Notes under the pieces: generated by a model
What the model was told of the DNA's origin: nothing
The model's database searches: none
What the model saw: only the letters and a program-made list of their open reading frames with translations
Assembly: GCA_001603185.1 (NCBI GenBank)
Contig: LVBU01000072.1
Span: 1 to 41,384 of the forward strand
Length of the DNA stretch: 41,384 bases
Reading direction: 5' to 3'
Origin: Thermotogales bacterium Thermo_02
GTDB lineage: Bacteria > Thermotogota > Thermotogae > Petrotogales > Kosmotogaceae
Part shown: piece after piece, positions 16,399-23,912 of the stretch
Position numbering within the stretch: the stretch's first letter is position 1
How the letters are laid out: each line of letters starts with the position of its first letter
Program-made: the position numbers and the translations under genes

Positions 16399-17673
16399 TT
16401 AGCCATCGGGTTCACAGGCCTCTTCATAAATGTCATACCCTCTATCTGATTCTTCCAGTCTCGCTTTTACTATTCCAATGCAGGGAATCTCCACGAAACC
16501 TTCCGTTATAACAGGCTTAGAATCTGAATAAAAAACGATCTCATCAAATCGAAAGCCTTCCCCGGTCCTTCTAGCCCTGCTCTTCCCTGATATAACAACT
16601 GGAGTTCTATTGAATTCGGTGGCGAAGAAATGCTCGCTGAGTATGTATCGATCTTTCCACTTTATATTCAGCGGGTCAATTCCCTTGAGCGGGAATTCAC
16701 CTAGCAGAGCTATTCTGTATCCTCCGGAATTCTCGAAACTGTTGAATTCCTCATCTATGAGCTTTCTATATCTGGAGACAGCGTTTTCTGACTTCTCTAG
16801 AATCTCCTCCGGGATCTCTGCAACATTGAATTCAGCTACTTTTATGCCGGCTAGATCTCTGAGGAAGTCATAGATGTATCTCTCTGAATTCATGTAGTCC
16901 TTCTGCCATTGACTGTCTAGTTTATCAAGAACGAAAGCCATACACATCCCCGGAGCATAGCAGCTGAGTCTGAGTTTTTCAAGGTTTGCTTCAAGCTCAC
17001 CCATGTCTTTACTCTGCAAAGCAATCGAATAGGCCAGCGGCATTACCTCATAATCGCTATAGACCTTTGTCTCAACGTAAAGAGCCGTCCCTTCGATGCT
17101 TTCCTGTGCGAGTTCATAGTTCAAGGCATCGCCAGTAATCATGCGCCTGCGTTCTCTGAGACCTACAAAACTTGCCAGTCTCTCTCTAATATCCATTCTG
17201 GAACTCGAATACAGGGCTCTCAACAACTCACGCCTTTCGAGAAACCTTATAGCGGTGTTTTCCACAGTGAAAGGATATTCTAGAATCTGGAGCTCGTTGG
17301 CCCAGCGCCTTTCTCCTTTCAGCCTCTGATAGCCGTGATATGCTTCGTGAAAAATGAATGAAAGCAGTTTTCCGTAGGAGATAGATGACTCTAAGGTTGT
17401 CAGATACCATATGGCTACCTGTTGTCCTTCGAGCTCAATGGCTGTATTGCCATAGAATCTACTATCTCGTTTGCCTGTGAGAACACCATCCTGCTCTTTG
17501 AAACCATCAAGCACACCTGCATAACCTGTCAGAAAAACTCTTTCTTCATCATACAGAGCTATCGGTATTTTGGGAAAGTCATGCCAAAATTTCTTCCTGT
17601 AACTCTCATCACTCATCTCTTGCTGGAGTCTTTTCAGGGTAGAAATAGTGTTCTCATAATCTGTGTAATTCAT
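16399..17673 (-). CDS. Putative HExxH zinc metallopeptidase, unrecognised family
   Basis: I do not recognise this 424-aa family. It has HEAYH at 109-113 in the context LSFIFHEAYHGYQ, and about 80 residues later AQESIEGTALYVE (Glu191, Glu195), where an EG-(T/L)-A segment would supply the third zinc ligand as in gluzincins. There is no signal peptide or membrane segment, so it is probably cytoplasmic. The start at 17673 (MNYTDYEN) is preferred over 17715 because GGAGG lies 7 nt upstream. It sits 35 bp before the VanX-like peptidase gene, suggesting co-transcription. The C-terminal third (about 300-424) shows beta-rich character without motifs. Peptidase activity is inferred from the zinc motif alone. 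Confidence 0.75.
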   Translation of the reverse strand: MNYTDYENTISTLKRLQQEMSDESYRKKFWHDFPKIPIALYDEERVFLTGYAGVLDGFKEQDGVLTGKRDSRFYGNTAIELEGQQVAIWYLTTLESSISYGKLLSFIFHEAYHGYQRLKGERRWANELQILEYPFTVENTAIRFLERRELLRALYSSSRMDIRERLASFVGLRERRRMITGDALNYELAQESIEGTALYVETKVYSDYEVMPLAYSIALQSKDMGELEANLEKLRLSCYAPGMCMAFVLDKLDSQWQKDYMNSERYIYDFLRDLAGIKVAEFNVAEIPEEILEKSENAVSRYRKLIDEEFNSFENSGGYRIALLGEFPLKGIDPLNIKWKDRYILSEHFFATEFNRTPVVISGKSRARRTGEGFRFDEIVFYSDSKPVITEGFVEIPCIGIVKARLEESDRGYDIYEEACEPDG

Positions 17674-17817
17674 GAGACGGCCTCCTCGGCTGGCTGCTTT
17701 GTGGACTCTAATCACTATTCTACAAAAAAAACATCCGCATAGAAAAGAATGGAGAGAGCTATACGATTACATATCCCGACATTCAGCAAACTGCCTTTCA
17801 GCTTCTTGAATCCTATA

Positions 17818-19092
17818 TCAGCCTTCTACACTAATCAGATAGCCCCTGATCACTTCGAGTCTTTCTCGCATATCCGGGAATCTCTTGTACTCGTCATCAA
17901 TCAGCGATAAATCGCTCAGATCGATCCACTTCACTTCGGAAATTGTGTAGTAGTTTTCGTCCACATCTTCCGGTTCCGATCCCGGAGATGGTTCTGAAGA
18001 ACCGTCATAGACGAAATGGAACATTCTCGCCGAAGAGTACAGAATGTTACCGGGCAGCTCGATCTCTTCGATCATTCTCTGAGGTTCAATATCGAGTCTT
18101 GTTTCCTCGAGAATCTCTCTCTTCACCGCTTCTTCATCGGTCTCGCCCGCCAGTTTTCCTCCACCTGGAAGAGTCCATTCGTCCGGTCTGCCGTCCTTGC
18201 GGCTATGCTTTATGAGCAGTACCTTCATCCCGTCAGAGACAACACCCTCAAGCCTGTAAGATCTCTCAATTACTCTCTCGACAATTGCTCTCCTCGCGCC
18301 GGCAAGATCCCTGTCTCCAATCTCTTGTGCAATTACTGAGGAGAAGGAGGCCATTTTCTGAAGGGCGGTCCTCAACGAATCGAAATCCAGCCCCGCAAAG
18401 CATCCAGAAAGGTTCTCATACTCTTCTCTACTCAAGAACCTCTCCAGAAGCCTCGGTGAATAGAGATGGTCGGTTTGACCGTGTATAATCAAGAGCAATC
18501 TTGCCAGATAATTGAGATTCATGCTGTGGAGCGTGCTGGCCCTGAAAAGATCTCTTCTATTGAGAACGCCCCACTCCAGGATGATTCCATTTGCAAGTTC
18601 GTAGAAGTTCTCCTTGAACGCCACCTCTCTATCTATTGCGAGCGTGGTCTTGCAGAACTCCTCGATCTTTCTTCTGAACGCACCGGATTTGTCAACCAGA
18701 ACTGTTTTCTCTATCTCCCCGGGAAGCACTACGCCCTTCCAGCTATCGAGAATGGAGATCTCACTCTCCGAATGGAAGTGAAATTCTCCCCTGACAAAGA
18801 ATTCGGAAAAGACCGCGCTCTTAACGCCAAAAGAGTTGGTGAAATAGAACCACATCGGAGCCACGTCTCTAACCCACTCTTCGTCGTTGAAGCCTGCCAA
18901 ATAATCATCTTTTATGAAGAAGTAGAACTCGATATCGGAAAACCTGTCAAAGTCATCTCTGGTAAATGATCCGTAAGAGACTATCGAGACGATTCTGTCG
19001 TCTGCTCTTGCGGCATTGACTATCCTGTTCAGAATCTGAAGGTTTTTGGGGTTCTCGTAAGGTTCATTTGCGCTTTTCTGCTGTATCTCCAT
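17818..19092 (-). CDS. Lincosamide nucleotidyltransferase-like domain fused to Nudix hydrolase domain
   Basis: A 424-aa two-domain protein. Residues 1-280 resemble Lnu(F)/Lnu(B)-type antibiotic nucleotidyltransferases throughout. GS at 41-42, then SDIEF (Asp53, Glu55), gives the metal-binding GSx10DxE motif, followed by WVRDVAPMWFYFTNSFG and the hallmark RGEFHF at 101-106. Residues 281-424 form a Nudix domain whose box runs from Gly311 to Leu333 (G-x5-E317-x7-REILEETRL); the usual Gly near the end of the box is Arg332. ATG at 19092 is preferred over GTG at 19101 because GAGGTGAG lies 4-5 nt upstream of it. The domains would make and break nucleotide-phosphate bonds respectively. The substrate is unknown; resistance is not demonstrated. 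Confidence 0.85.
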   Translation of the reverse strand: MEIQQKSANEPYENPKNLQILNRIVNAARADDRIVSIVSYGSFTRDDFDRFSDIEFYFFIKDDYLAGFNDEEWVRDVAPMWFYFTNSFGVKSAVFSEFFVRGEFHFHSESEISILDSWKGVVLPGEIEKTVLVDKSGAFRRKIEEFCKTTLAIDREVAFKENFYELANGIILEWGVLNRRDLFRASTLHSMNLNYLARLLLIIHGQTDHLYSPRLLERFLSREEYENLSGCFAGLDFDSLRTALQKMASFSSVIAQEIGDRDLAGARRAIVERVIERSYRLEGVVSDGMKVLLIKHSRKDGRPDEWTLPGGGKLAGETDEEAVKREILEETRLDIEPQRMIEEIELPGNILYSSARMFHFVYDGSSEPSPGSEPEDVDENYYTISEVKWIDLSDLSLIDDEYKRFPDMRERLEVIRGYLISVEG

Positions 19093-19513
19093 TTGCCTCA
19101 CCTCATTTTGCAGACCATCCGGCCGGAACTCTCCTCCAGTAGCCGAGGAGTGTTTCCAGATGCTTCAAGCACTTATGCATTTAGCTGTCCTTGTCATAGC
19201 TACTCTAACCGGTAGGTAGTTCCATCCAAAACATGATAATTATAAACTGGCAGGTATCTCTAATCATAAGCCTCAATGATTCGAGATTGACTGGAATCTC
19301 GAAGAGCGGAACGCAAATTGCTACGATTCTTCCGCTCTTCCTCTTATCCTTTAGCAATCTCGGTACTTGTTGAGGTTGCTGCCTATCGAGTCTTCTTAGT
19401 TCAACTGCTCAAGTTCTCGCATTCTACATATTCTTTCTGTTTTGCTTTTCAACTGGAGAATTAGTATACTTTGTAGTATAATACTTTACAGTATAATAAG
19501 AGGGGTGTTAACG
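19093..19513. other. Intergenic region with overlapping perfect inverted repeats
   Basis: About 420 bp between divergent genes, with no gene recognised. Two perfect stems overlap: TTCGAGATT/AATCTCGAA (19280-19288 with 19295-19303, loop 6) and GAAGAGCGGAA/TTCCGCTCTTC (19301-19311 with 19330-19340, loop 18). They share the bases 19301-19303, so only one can fully form in RNA. This could be a relic of a palindromic repeat element or a regulatory RNA switch. Operator-like dyads follow at 19466-19494. Confidence 0.6.
19466..19497 (+). promoter_or_regulatory. Two tandem operator-like dyads overlapping -10 boxes of the ATPase gene
   Basis: ATACT-TTGT-AGTAT (19466-19479) and ATACT-TTAC-AGTAT (19481-19494) are two 14-bp dyads with identical arms, centred 15 bp apart. 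Each runs into a TATAAT hexamer (19477-19482 and 19492-19497). The second TATAAT is 17 bases ahead of the ATG at 19514. A regulator binding either dyad would block the promoter. No good -35 box is seen, which suggests either an activator-dependent or a weak promoter. Confidence 0.55.
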
Positions 19514-20881
19514 ATGTTTGTGGGTAGGAAAAGGGAACTGGCATATCTCGAGGAAAGATTCAACAGGGAAAGACCGGAACTATTAATTCTGTACGGTCGC
19601 AGAAGGATTGGAAAGACAGAGCTCACAAAGGAATTCTTGAGAGAGAAGCGAGGTATTTACTATCTTGCTGAGAAACTGCCGGAGCGGCTTCAGCTGAAGA
19701 AGCTTTCGGAAAAAGTCATAGATTTCTTTAGGGAAGAGATCATAAGCGAATTTACCGACTGGGAGATGCTATTCAAATACCTGGCTTCAAAGCGGGATCG
19801 ATACGTTCTTGTGATAGACGAGTTTCCTTATATCATCGAAAGGGAACCGGAGCTTATCACGGTCTTTCAGAAGGGCTGGGATGAATATTTGTCAAAGTCA
19901 AGAGTACTTCTCATTCTTACGGGTTCAAGTATCTCAATCATGGAAAACAGTTTCCTGAACTACAAGAGCCCATTATATGGTAGGCGAACTGGGCAGGTGT
20001 TCTTGAATCAGTTCTCTTTTGGTGAGATTAACGATTTCTTCGAGAAGAAACTTGAATTTGATGATTTGCTCAAGATATGGGGTACCCTGGGAGGAGTTCC
20101 ATTCTACCTGGAGCAGTTCGACGACAATCTTGATTACTATGGGAATGTAAAGGAGAAAATATTCGACCAAGGAGAGATTTTATTCGCTGAAGCCGAGTTC
20201 ATTCTCAATGAAGAGCTGAGAGAACCCAGAAACTACTTTGCCATCTTGCGAGCAATCTCACTCGGAAAGAGAAAACTGGGAGAGATACTCAACGAAACGG
20301 GAATCGACAAGAGCAGTATCATGAAGTATATTTCAGTTCTCAACCTGCTAGGCATTGTCGAGAAGGAAGTTCCCGCTGGAGAAGATGCAATGAAGAGCAA
20401 GAAAGGGTTGTATAGAATAGCCGATAACTTCTTCAGATTCTACTTCCGCTATGTATTCTACTACAAGGATCTAATACTGACCGACCAGAAGGAAATGGCT
20501 CTGAAGATTTTGAGAGATACCGAAAGCCAGTTCTTCGCGCTCACTTATGAGGATTTAGCACGCAGCATGGCAAACTATTTCAGCCAATCACGTTACTTCG
20601 AAATCGGTCGCTGGTGGGACAGAAAAACTGAAATCGATCTGGTAGGTATAGATAAAGAGGAAAAACGAATTCTGTTTGGAGAAGTCAAGTGGAGTGGAAA
20701 AGCCGTTGGGACAGATATTCTGAGGAATCTACGAGAGAAAGGTAATCTTTCTCAATGGAGTAACTTTGAAAAGATACAGTACGTAATCTTCAGTAGATCG
20801 GGTTTCACAGAAGCCCTTATGAACGAGGCAAAATCCGATAGATCAATAATTCTTGTTCATGGCACCAAAAGAGTCGTCTAG
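19514..20881 (+). CDS. ATPase with C-terminal DUF234 nuclease-like domain
   Basis: A 455-aa member of the archaeal-type ATPase family (ATPase_2 plus DUF234), common in archaea and Thermotogota and of unknown function. Walker A is GRRRIGKT at 28-35 and Walker B is YVLVIDEFP with Asp102/Glu103. A winged-helix region (about 240-310) follows. The C-terminal DUF234 domain has the PD-(D/E)xK-type residues Glu346, Asp375 and Glu390-V-Lys392. ATG at 19514 is chosen over an upstream TTG because FVGRKREL is the usual N-terminus and GAGGGG lies ahead. It is a single-gene unit between long gaps. The nuclease-like signature is visible, but activity is unproven in most family members. Confidence 0.9.
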   Translation: MFVGRKRELAYLEERFNRERPELLILYGRRRIGKTELTKEFLREKRGIYYLAEKLPERLQLKKLSEKVIDFFREEIISEFTDWEMLFKYLASKRDRYVLVIDEFPYIIEREPELITVFQKGWDEYLSKSRVLLILTGSSISIMENSFLNYKSPLYGRRTGQVFLNQFSFGEINDFFEKKLEFDDLLKIWGTLGGVPFYLEQFDDNLDYYGNVKEKIFDQGEILFAEAEFILNEELREPRNYFAILRAISLGKRKLGEILNETGIDKSSIMKYISVLNLLGIVEKEVPAGEDAMKSKKGLYRIADNFFRFYFRYVFYYKDLILTDQKEMALKILRDTESQFFALTYEDLARSMANYFSQSRYFEIGRWWDRKTEIDLVGIDKEEKRILFGEVKWSGKAVGTDILRNLREKGNLSQWSNFEKIQYVIFSRSGFTEALMNEAKSDRSIILVHGTKRVV

Positions 20882-21350
20882 CCTTCTCGCGATGGGCTTT
20901 TCTGCAGAACACTCTCACAGAGTCTACCGCATGATGTCCCTGACTTCGGTAATGGGAGGAGCACAGCGCATTCTGTTATTTGCTGTATAACAGTTTCATT
21001 GATGGCCTCGTATATTGAAGAGAATCCGGTTTGCTTCTCAGGTCCTGGTCAAAGAAGTCTGGTTTACGGGAGAAACTGCTAACCATTAGAAACATCGTCT
21101 TGTGCCAGTCTAGTCTTTCAGTCCCCGGTCTTCGCCTTTCTACTATTCAGCTCCGATAGATTCGCTCACAGACGCTTTGACGGCGATATCTACAGTTTGA
21201 AGCATACTCTCTGTTGAGGCAAAAGCGATTATCGATATACTCTACAGAACGGGGAGTGAGATTCACACTTTTCTTGCTTTCCTCATCTGTTCTCAAGGCT
21301 GCATCGATCTACAGAAAGGAGTATAATCTTACTTCAAGGGAGGGCTTACA
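20882..21350. other. Intergenic region with hairpin (20973-20993) and mgtC promoter (21322-21327)
   Basis: This 469-bp gap has no gene recognised. A perfect 7-bp stem CTGTTAT/ATAACAG with a 7-base loop lies about 90 bases after the ATPase stop and is followed by TTTCATT, so it may act as a weak terminator. A perfect TATAAT at 21322-21327 lies 23 bases before the MgtC-family start and is the probable -10 of that gene; the -35 is poor. Confidence 0.5.
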
Positions 21351-21995
21351 ATGTTATATCTTGATCTCATTCTCAGGCTTTTCAGCGCGCTGTTTGCCGG
21401 TGCGCTGATAGGAGTAACACGAGAGAGAATTCATAAACCGGCTGGCCTCAGGACACACGCTTTGATCTGCGTGGGCGCGGCTTTTATTACGGTGCTGTCG
21501 ACAACAGCCTTTGTTACTCCAGAACATGGAGATCCCGGGCGGGTTGCCGCTCAGATAGTATCCGGTATCGGTTTCCTTGGCGCCGGCACGATATTGAAGA
21601 AGGGATTGTCGGTTAGGGGACTAACGACGGCGGCCACTCTCTGGGTTACCGCGGCTGTTGGAATGGGGTTTGGCGCGGGAGAGTATCTGTTGTCCGCTAT
21701 CGTCACGGGCTTCGCGCTGGCCATAGTTCTCTTCCTGAAAAAAATCGAGCTCTTTATTGGAGGCAGCTCTCTACCAAGAGTGATAATAATCGCCGACAAT
21801 TCGGAAGATCTCTTGAGTGATATTTCAAACTGGTTTCGTGATAACGTCATCGTTGTTGAATCGATCAATGTGGAAAGCGATGAAGATAATATAAGTGTCC
21901 TGGTCGAAATAAGCAAGAACGATGTGATAAAGGCCAAGCAGCTTATGGTGGGGCTTATAGAAATAAAAGGCGTTAGAAACGCTGAAGTACGGTAG
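21351..21995 (+). CDS. MgtC/SapB-family membrane protein
   Basis: A 214-aa inner-membrane protein. The first 130 residues form about four membrane helices carrying the MgtC signature GALIGVTRERIHKPAGLRTH and VSGIGFLGAGTILKKG. The last 80 residues form a soluble ACT-like domain (VIIIADNSEDLL... VEISKNDVIKAKQLM). Family members modulate Mg2+ homeostasis or ATP synthase activity, but many orthologues are uncharacterised. ATG is preceded by GGGAGGG, and a TATAAT lies 23 bases before the ATG. No magnesium riboswitch features were recognised in the very short leader. Transcription ends at the strong hairpin just downstream. Confidence 0.92.
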   Translation: MLYLDLILRLFSALFAGALIGVTRERIHKPAGLRTHALICVGAAFITVLSTTAFVTPEHGDPGRVAAQIVSGIGFLGAGTILKKGLSVRGLTTAATLWVTAAVGMGFGAGEYLLSAIVTGFALAIVLFLKKIELFIGGSSLPRVIIIADNSEDLLSDISNWFRDNVIVVESINVESDEDNISVLVEISKNDVIKAKQLMVGLIEIKGVRNAEVR

Positions 21996-22006
21996 AAATG
22001 TCTTCT

Positions 22007-22049
22007 TAATAACAGAGAAGAGAGGAGCCCCCTCTCTTCTCTGTTATTA
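22007..22049. terminator. Bidirectional terminator, 19-bp perfect stem
   Basis: TAATAACAGAGAAGAGAGG (22007-22025) pairs perfectly with its inverse complement at 22031-22049 around a 5-base AGCCC loop. It sits between the convergent MgtC-family gene (stop 21995) and the Gfo/Idh gene (stop 22063). A/T-rich ends on both sides of the stem allow it to terminate both transcripts. Confidence 0.9.
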
Positions 22050-22062
22050 GCTGACTCAAAAC

Positions 22063-23109
22063 TTACGCCCTGGAAGAAATCTCTCCGTCTCTAGCCCTGT
22101 TTGCGGAGTCGATTATCGCATTCATGACTTCGAGTACATGGAGAGCCCTCTTTCCGCTTGCAATGGGTTCTCTATCAGCTTCGATCGCTTCGACCATCTC
22201 CGAAAGACCCAATCCCCTCGAATTGTCCGAATAGGGGAGGTTAAGCGGAATCTCCTTCCAGATGCTACTGCCCGCCTTTCTTATCAAAACGGGACCACCG
22301 AACGAATTCGGGTCCGGAACCGTCAACGTTCCCTTCGAACCGTATATCTCAATATAGGGTAAGTGCGTGTACCAGGTATCGAAGCTCATAATGATGTTCC
22401 CGGTCGCCCCATTTTCGAATTCAAAGATTGAATTGATATGTGTTAGGACCTCTACATTGAATTCCTTTCCAGCCTTTGGTCCACTGTGTATCTTTCGTGT
22501 CTTCTGTGGCATGGTTCCTATTCCGTTAACTGCCGTTATCGAACCTATAAGATAGGTCATGGCCGTCAAATAGTAAGGGCCCATATCCAGCAGAGGACCC
22601 CCACCCTTTTGATAGTAGAACTCTGGATCCGGATGCCAGCTCTCATGACCCGGACAAGTCATGAATCCTACGGCACCGATAATTTGACCGATTTCTTCGG
22701 CGTCCAGAATCTCCTTGCAGGTCTGTATGCCCGCGCCGAGTATGGTATCGGGAGCCGACCCAACAGTAAGGTTGCTCTTTGCTGCTATATCCATTACTGC
22801 TCTGGCCTCTTCATCAGTTATGCACAGAGGTTTTTCGCAGTAAACGTGTTTCCCCGAGAGAAGGGCCTTCTTGTTTATCTCATAATGGGCTTTCGGAGTT
22901 GTGATATTCAGTATTGCTTCGATTTCTCTACTGTTTAGCATCTCTTCAAGGGTCATGATTCTGGAGATTCCAAACTTCTCCGCCTTTTCAAGGGCCTTTT
23001 CATGTATCAGGTCGGAAATGGCCACCACCTCTGTGTTCTCGAAACGTTTGGTAAGGTTTTCGAGGTATATACTGCTTATGTTGCCGCACCCGATAACTCC
23101 TATTTTCAA
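22063..23109 (-). CDS. Gfo/Idh/MocA-family oxidoreductase
   Basis: NAD(P)-dependent sugar or cyclitol dehydrogenase. The N-terminal Rossmann fold has GVIGCGNIS (4-12) and the EKP motif at 92-94 (CEKPL). The C-terminal sheet domain carries GGGPLLDMGPYYLTAM, where the usual catalytic His of the DxGxH motif is replaced by Tyr. The start is TTG, preceded by GAGGTGACC and one base after the thuA-like stop, so the two are co-translated. Pairing with a ThuA-type protein recalls the thuAB pair that oxidises disaccharides to 3-keto sugars in Sinorhizobium. It is the last gene of the glycan operon, directly before the bidirectional terminator. Confidence 0.9.
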   Translation of the reverse strand: MKIGVIGCGNISSIYLENLTKRFENTEVVAISDLIHEKALEKAEKFGISRIMTLEEMLNSREIEAILNITTPKAHYEINKKALLSGKHVYCEKPLCITDEEARAVMDIAAKSNLTVGSAPDTILGAGIQTCKEILDAEEIGQIIGAVGFMTCPGHESWHPDPEFYYQKGGGPLLDMGPYYLTAMTYLIGSITAVNGIGTMPQKTRKIHSGPKAGKEFNVEVLTHINSIFEFENGATGNIIMSFDTWYTHLPYIEIYGSKGTLTVPDPNSFGGPVLIRKAGSSIWKEIPLNLPYSDNSRGLGLSEMVEAIEADREPIASGKRALHVLEVMNAIIDSANRARDGEISSRA

Positions 23110-23110
23110 G

Positions 23111-23791
23111 TCAGGTCACCTCGTTTTCTTTCTTTCTCGCCGCCCAGCTGAAGCCTCGCTTCATCGTCTCCGCGACTTCGGGAATACTGAAGATCTCAAC
23201 ATTGTGACCGAGCGAGTTATAGAAGACACGCCCCTTTCCCCAGCGCTTGGTCCATATTACGGGTACATCGACTTCTCCGTTGGTCGTATGTGGTCCTCTG
23301 GCTGGATCAGAGGAGAAGCGTGTCGTCGCCAGGACTTCTATCGCCGGATCAACGTGCATGTAATACTGCTCGCTCTTAAGCGTGAAGTCTTCGATATCTT
23401 CGACAATCGGACTCGACCCACGCCTGATATTCACGGTGTACTCGGTACCATCGTTCCCCGGATGGGCCACGAATTGACCCCCGGTAAGAAACTGCCACTC
23501 TGTGTTGTTTCTAAACGCATCGCACATTCCTCCGTGACAACCGGCGATCCCAAGACCATCTGATACGGCTCCCAGTACTGATCTGGTAGCATCGCCGCTT
23601 AGCTCGCCCATAGTCCACATCGGAATGAGAAGATCGATTCCCGAAAGTTCCTCGAAGCTTTCCATCACCGATAGATCATCAAATAGAGAACACTTCCAAC
23701 CCTTATCCTCGAGCATCTTGCAAAATAGACGCGATATCTCTTCGGGTTGATGACCCTCCCAGCCTCCATATACTATCCAAGCTTTATTCAA
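23111..23791 (-). CDS. ThuA-like (trehalose-utilisation family) protein
   Basis: A 226-aa class-I glutamine-amidotransferase-like fold. Visible landmarks are VYGGWEGHQPEE at the N-terminus, the GLGIAGCHGGMCDAF nucleophile-elbow region, FVAHPGND, and the KRWGKGRVFYNSLGH C-terminal motif common in ThuA proteins. ThuA acts with the dehydrogenase ThuB in disaccharide (trehalose, maltitol, sucrose) catabolism; the exact reaction is debated. The start is TTG with GGGAGGTG 8 nt upstream. It is followed after one base by the Gfo/Idh gene. A hairpin lies between it and the preceding binding-protein gene. Confidence 0.88.
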   Translation of the reverse strand: MNKAWIVYGGWEGHQPEEISRLFCKMLEDKGWKCSLFDDLSVMESFEELSGIDLLIPMWTMGELSGDATRSVLGAVSDGLGIAGCHGGMCDAFRNNTEWQFLTGGQFVAHPGNDGTEYTVNIRRGSSPIVEDIEDFTLKSEQYYMHVDPAIEVLATTRFSSDPARGPHTTNGEVDVPVIWTKRWGKGRVFYNSLGHNVEIFSIPEVAETMKRGFSWAARKKENEVT

Positions 23792-23872
23792 AACCGAACA
23801 CCTCCCTGAATCAAAGTCATGCCAGAAATCACTCTTTATGCTTTGTGGAACAATCCTATGCTACTACATAAA

Positions 23873-23895
23873 GAGAGGGGGGAGTTCCCCCTCTC
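23873..23895 (-). terminator. Hairpin behind the system-2 binding-protein gene
   Basis: A 9-bp GC-rich stem GAGAGGGGG/CCCCCTCTC with a 5-base loop lies 17 bases beyond the stop of the binding-protein gene. On the minus strand it is followed by TTTATGTAG, a poor T-run, so it may only partly terminate. It may also protect the 3' end of the upstream message. ThuA begins 81 bases further on. Confidence 0.7.
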
Positions 23896-23912
23896 CTGAA
23901 AGACTAGTAAGA

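Noticed and set aside
17700-17760. Run of eight T on the minus strand (plus-strand A run near 17726) as a terminator of the fusion gene
   Set aside because: No stable stem precedes the T run.
18466-18969. 167-codon open frame on the plus strand opposite the Lnu-Nudix fusion
   Set aside because: Antisense to a gene with clear domain motifs; no motif or ribosome-binding site of its own.
17818-19092. Calling the Lnu-like protein a lincosamide resistance gene
   Set aside because: Similarity is to the family as a whole; the Nudix fusion and environmental setting leave the substrate open.
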